A stretch of DNA of 64,000 bases from Runella zeae DSM 19591. GTDB lineage: Bacteria > Bacteroidota > Bacteroidia > Cytophagales > Spirosomataceae. Below, piece after piece: positions 62,882-64,000 of the stretch. A program made the position numbers and the translations under genes. The DNA lies in contig NZ_KE384036.1 of the NCBI RefSeq assembly GCF_000423565.1, positions 476,972 through 540,971 of the forward strand, read 5' to 3'. The number at the start of each line of letters is the position of its first letter. Position 1 is the first letter of the stretch. The notes under the pieces were generated by a model. It was given only the letters and a program-made list of their open reading frames with translations. It was not told the origin of the DNA and did not search any database.

Positions 62882-63106
62882 TTATCTCCTTGGCGAACCT
62901 GTGGTTTCGGTCGAACCATTGACGGTACTAGAAGTTGGCTTTTTTTCTTCGGTTTTTGAGGATGCTTCAGCATCGTCATTGGCGGCGGTGGTGTTAGTAC
63001 TGGGATTAACACTACTGTCGGTGGTGATTTTTCGGGCAAGGAAAAAAATAGCCACTACCGAGGCTACGGCGGCGAGTCCTACTACGATTATTTTTTTTGA
63101 GTTCAT
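62882..63106 (-). CDS. Small single-helix membrane protein with Ser/Thr-rich tail
   Basis: 74 residues: one N-terminal membrane helix (KIIVVGLAAVASVVAIFFLA) and a low-complexity tail rich in S, T, E and N (TNTTAANDDAEASSKTEEKK, ending TETTGSPRR). No family recognised. It is in the leftward block with the lysis-like genes; spacing of 43 bp to the next gene upstream suggests co-transcription. The TTTGCTATCA site 6 lies 6 bp beyond its stop. Confidence 0.55.
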   Translation of the reverse strand: MNSKKIIVVGLAAVASVVAIFFLARKITTDSSVNPSTNTTAANDDAEASSKTEEKKPTSSTVNGSTETTGSPRR

Positions 63107-63149
63107 GATTTTAATTGCTCAAGTACCACCTTAGGAGGCGATACGATAT

Positions 63150-63488
63150 CTACTTTCTAACCAATAACACGACGATGAAAACCCCTCCCAACACCAACGC
63201 TATCAATGCGTACCGCCATTTGGTGCGATAGTGGCCAAGGTCAGTATTGGACTCTTCCAGTTCTTTTTGAGTGCTTGTCAATCTTTCTTTCAGGCTGTGA
63301 TTTTCAACCATGAGGTTTTCACCCTCCTGACGGTAGAGTTGGGCTTTTTCGGCCTCCGCCGCTAGTTTTTCGAGCTTAGTTCTTTCGATGGGGATTGTTG
63401 CTTTTTGGGCTTGTGAGCTTGTCAATCCGATGAAGCAATTCATCATCAGGCATAGAACGGTATACAGAATCAATGCGGCTTTTTTCAT
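63150..63488 (-). CDS. Small coiled-coil envelope protein, possibly lysis-related
   Basis: 112 residues. An N-terminal signal (MKKAALILYTVLCLMMNCFI) ends near SSQAQ. An amphipathic coiled coil follows at about 35-85 (RTKLEKLAAEAEKAQLYRQE, LKERLTSTQKELEES). A C-terminal membrane helix (YALIALVLGGVFIVVLLVRK) ends the protein. A periplasmic coiled coil with a membrane anchor recalls Rz-type spanins, but their helix is N-terminal, so the match is loose. The first 113 bases overlap the next gene upstream in another frame, an arrangement also known from Rz/Rz1 pairs. Confidence 0.55.
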   Translation of the reverse strand: MKKAALILYTVLCLMMNCFIGLTSSQAQKATIPIERTKLEKLAAEAEKAQLYRQEGENLMVENHSLKERLTSTQKELEESNTDLGHYRTKWRYALIALVLGGVFIVVLLVRK

Positions 63489-63843
63489 AGCTGTAAAAAA
63501 TTTGATTGTGAGTATTCATGATAGAATCTTGGGTGAGCTTCCACCCTCGTATTTCTTGCAAGATTTGGCGGTTGCTCACGCATGAAGTGAGCCATAAGCT
63601 CACCGCCATCATAAGAATGATAGGTACTTTGTCTTTCAAGACTTTGAGGAGTTTGACAAGGGTCTTGTCTGACCAGCCTAAACCCGTAATGGCTAGACCA
63701 AAGCAGATAAGCGCTAGGAAAACCCGTGAGGCTTCTGAAAGGTCGTCCGACCATTTCAAAACCCATAAGCCTACGGCGGCGAAGCCAATGCCAATAAGGG
63801 TCGTAAGGGGATTGGAAAATACGCGGTCTGATAGATTTTTCAT
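63376..63843 (-). CDS. Membrane protein with holin-like helices and a lipobox-like segment
   Basis: 155 residues from ATG 63843 (MKNLSDRVFSNPLTTLIGIG). Two membrane helices (TLIGIGFAAVGLWVL and VFLALICFGLAITGL) separated by a short polar turn give a holin-like outline. They are followed by a third hydrophobic stretch (KVPIILMMAVSLWLTSC) ending in a lipobox-like LTSC. A polar tail of about 75 residues follows (RGWKLTQDSIMNTHNQIFYS). It starts 13 bp downstream of the stop of the tail-fibre-like gene and overlaps the coiled-coil gene by 113 bp. Phage lysis function is inference from shape and neighbours. Confidence 0.55.
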   Translation of the reverse strand: MKNLSDRVFSNPLTTLIGIGFAAVGLWVLKWSDDLSEASRVFLALICFGLAITGLGWSDKTLVKLLKVLKDKVPIILMMAVSLWLTSCVSNRQILQEIRGWKLTQDSIMNTHNQIFYSYEKSRIDSVYRSMPDDELLHRIDKLTSPKSNNPHRKN

Positions 63844-63856
63844 GGTAGTGGGTGGA

Positions 63857-64000
63857 TTAAGGTTGAATAGCTCCGTAGTTTTTCCAAGTGCCGGGCGTAC
63901 CGCCATTGACGCACACGCCACCGACGTAACCGCTCGAAACAGGATTGGTAAAAATGCACCTATCGCCTTGCACAAAACTCCCGATAGTGGGTAGTCCTGT
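63857..64000 (-). CDS. C-terminal end of a tail-fibre/spike-like protein (partial at right edge)
   Basis: The leftward frame is open from base 64000 to TAA at 63857-63859, giving 47 residues. The end, GDRCIFTNPVSSGYVGGVCV followed by NGGTPGTWKNYGAIQP, matches the recurrent C-terminus of phage or tailocin fibre and spike proteins (G-D-x-x-x-N-x-x-P, G-W/Y-x-C/G, G-G-T-P-G-T-W-x-x-x-G). It is cut by the window edge. It points to a phage-type structural region continuing to the right. Confidence 0.5.
   Translation of the reverse strand, partial: TGLPTIGSFVQGDRCIFTNPVSSGYVGGVCVNGGTPGTWKNYGAIQP

Noticed and set aside
55773..64000. A second copy of the tRNA-Glu 3' end (attR) within the window
   Set aside because: I looked for TTCGATTCCCCTACGGGTCA beyond the integrase and did not find it, so the right boundary is left open.

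Overview
The window is chromosomal DNA from a Bacteroidota bacterium, most likely of the order Cytophagales near Spirosomaceae (Runella, Dyadobacter, Emticicia relatives). The evidence is repeated promoter boxes of the form TAnnTTTG, an STN/carboxypeptidase-regulatory TonB receptor paired with a DUF4249 lipoprotein, a bacillithiol gene (bshA), a carotenoid gene (cruF), a type IX secretion sorting tail on a lipase, and the folP/DUF1599/BT_3928 gene order. The genus is inferred by family content only.

Layout. 1-725: start of the ATP synthase operon, leftward. 855-4036: glycosyltransferase, TatD hydrolase, asparaginase. 4139-4637: tRNA-Ser followed by a decayed element remnant. 4666-7735: PAP2/vanadium haloperoxidase-like lipoprotein, a duplicated membrane protein and a small envelope protein. 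7952-16804: ClC channel, TonB receptor with DUF4249 partner, PepSY-like protein, and an ECF sigma factor followed by an anti-sigma protein that appears to span both membranes. 16901-19024: housekeeping genes and tRNA-His. 19195-21149: cruF and a B12-binding MerR regulator of the CarH type. 21243-31654: LPS, pterin and lipid A genes, bacillithiol, a split 5'-nucleotidase, and an arginine-deiminase-like gene beside ctlX. 31710-37165: Ddl-like ligase, CTP synthase and others. 37345-42846: an RND efflux operon. 43166-49671: paralogous membrane proteins, shikimate kinase, BT_3928, DUF1599 and folP. 50179-54569: poorly conserved, AT-rich membrane or unknown genes.

54851-64000 is the accessory part. 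A small gene broken by an in-frame TAG lies next to tRNA-Pro. A ModE-type regulator follows. A tyrosine recombinase then sits just downstream of tRNA-Glu, as expected for the left end of an integrated element. Beyond it come a secreted lipase, a reverse transcriptase resembling the defence-associated (UG/Abi) class, a membrane-anchored serine hydrolase, and a leftward group that looks like a phage lysis/tail-fibre end running off the window. The right end of this element is not visible.

The most unusual non-coding signal is a 10-bp word, TTTGCTATCA, present six times in alternating orientation between 59.9 and 62.9 kb. It brackets the reverse transcriptase gene, the serine hydrolase gene and a 57-bp non-coding spacer. 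I saw no other copy while reading the window. Most of the remaining sequence is ordinary chromosome.
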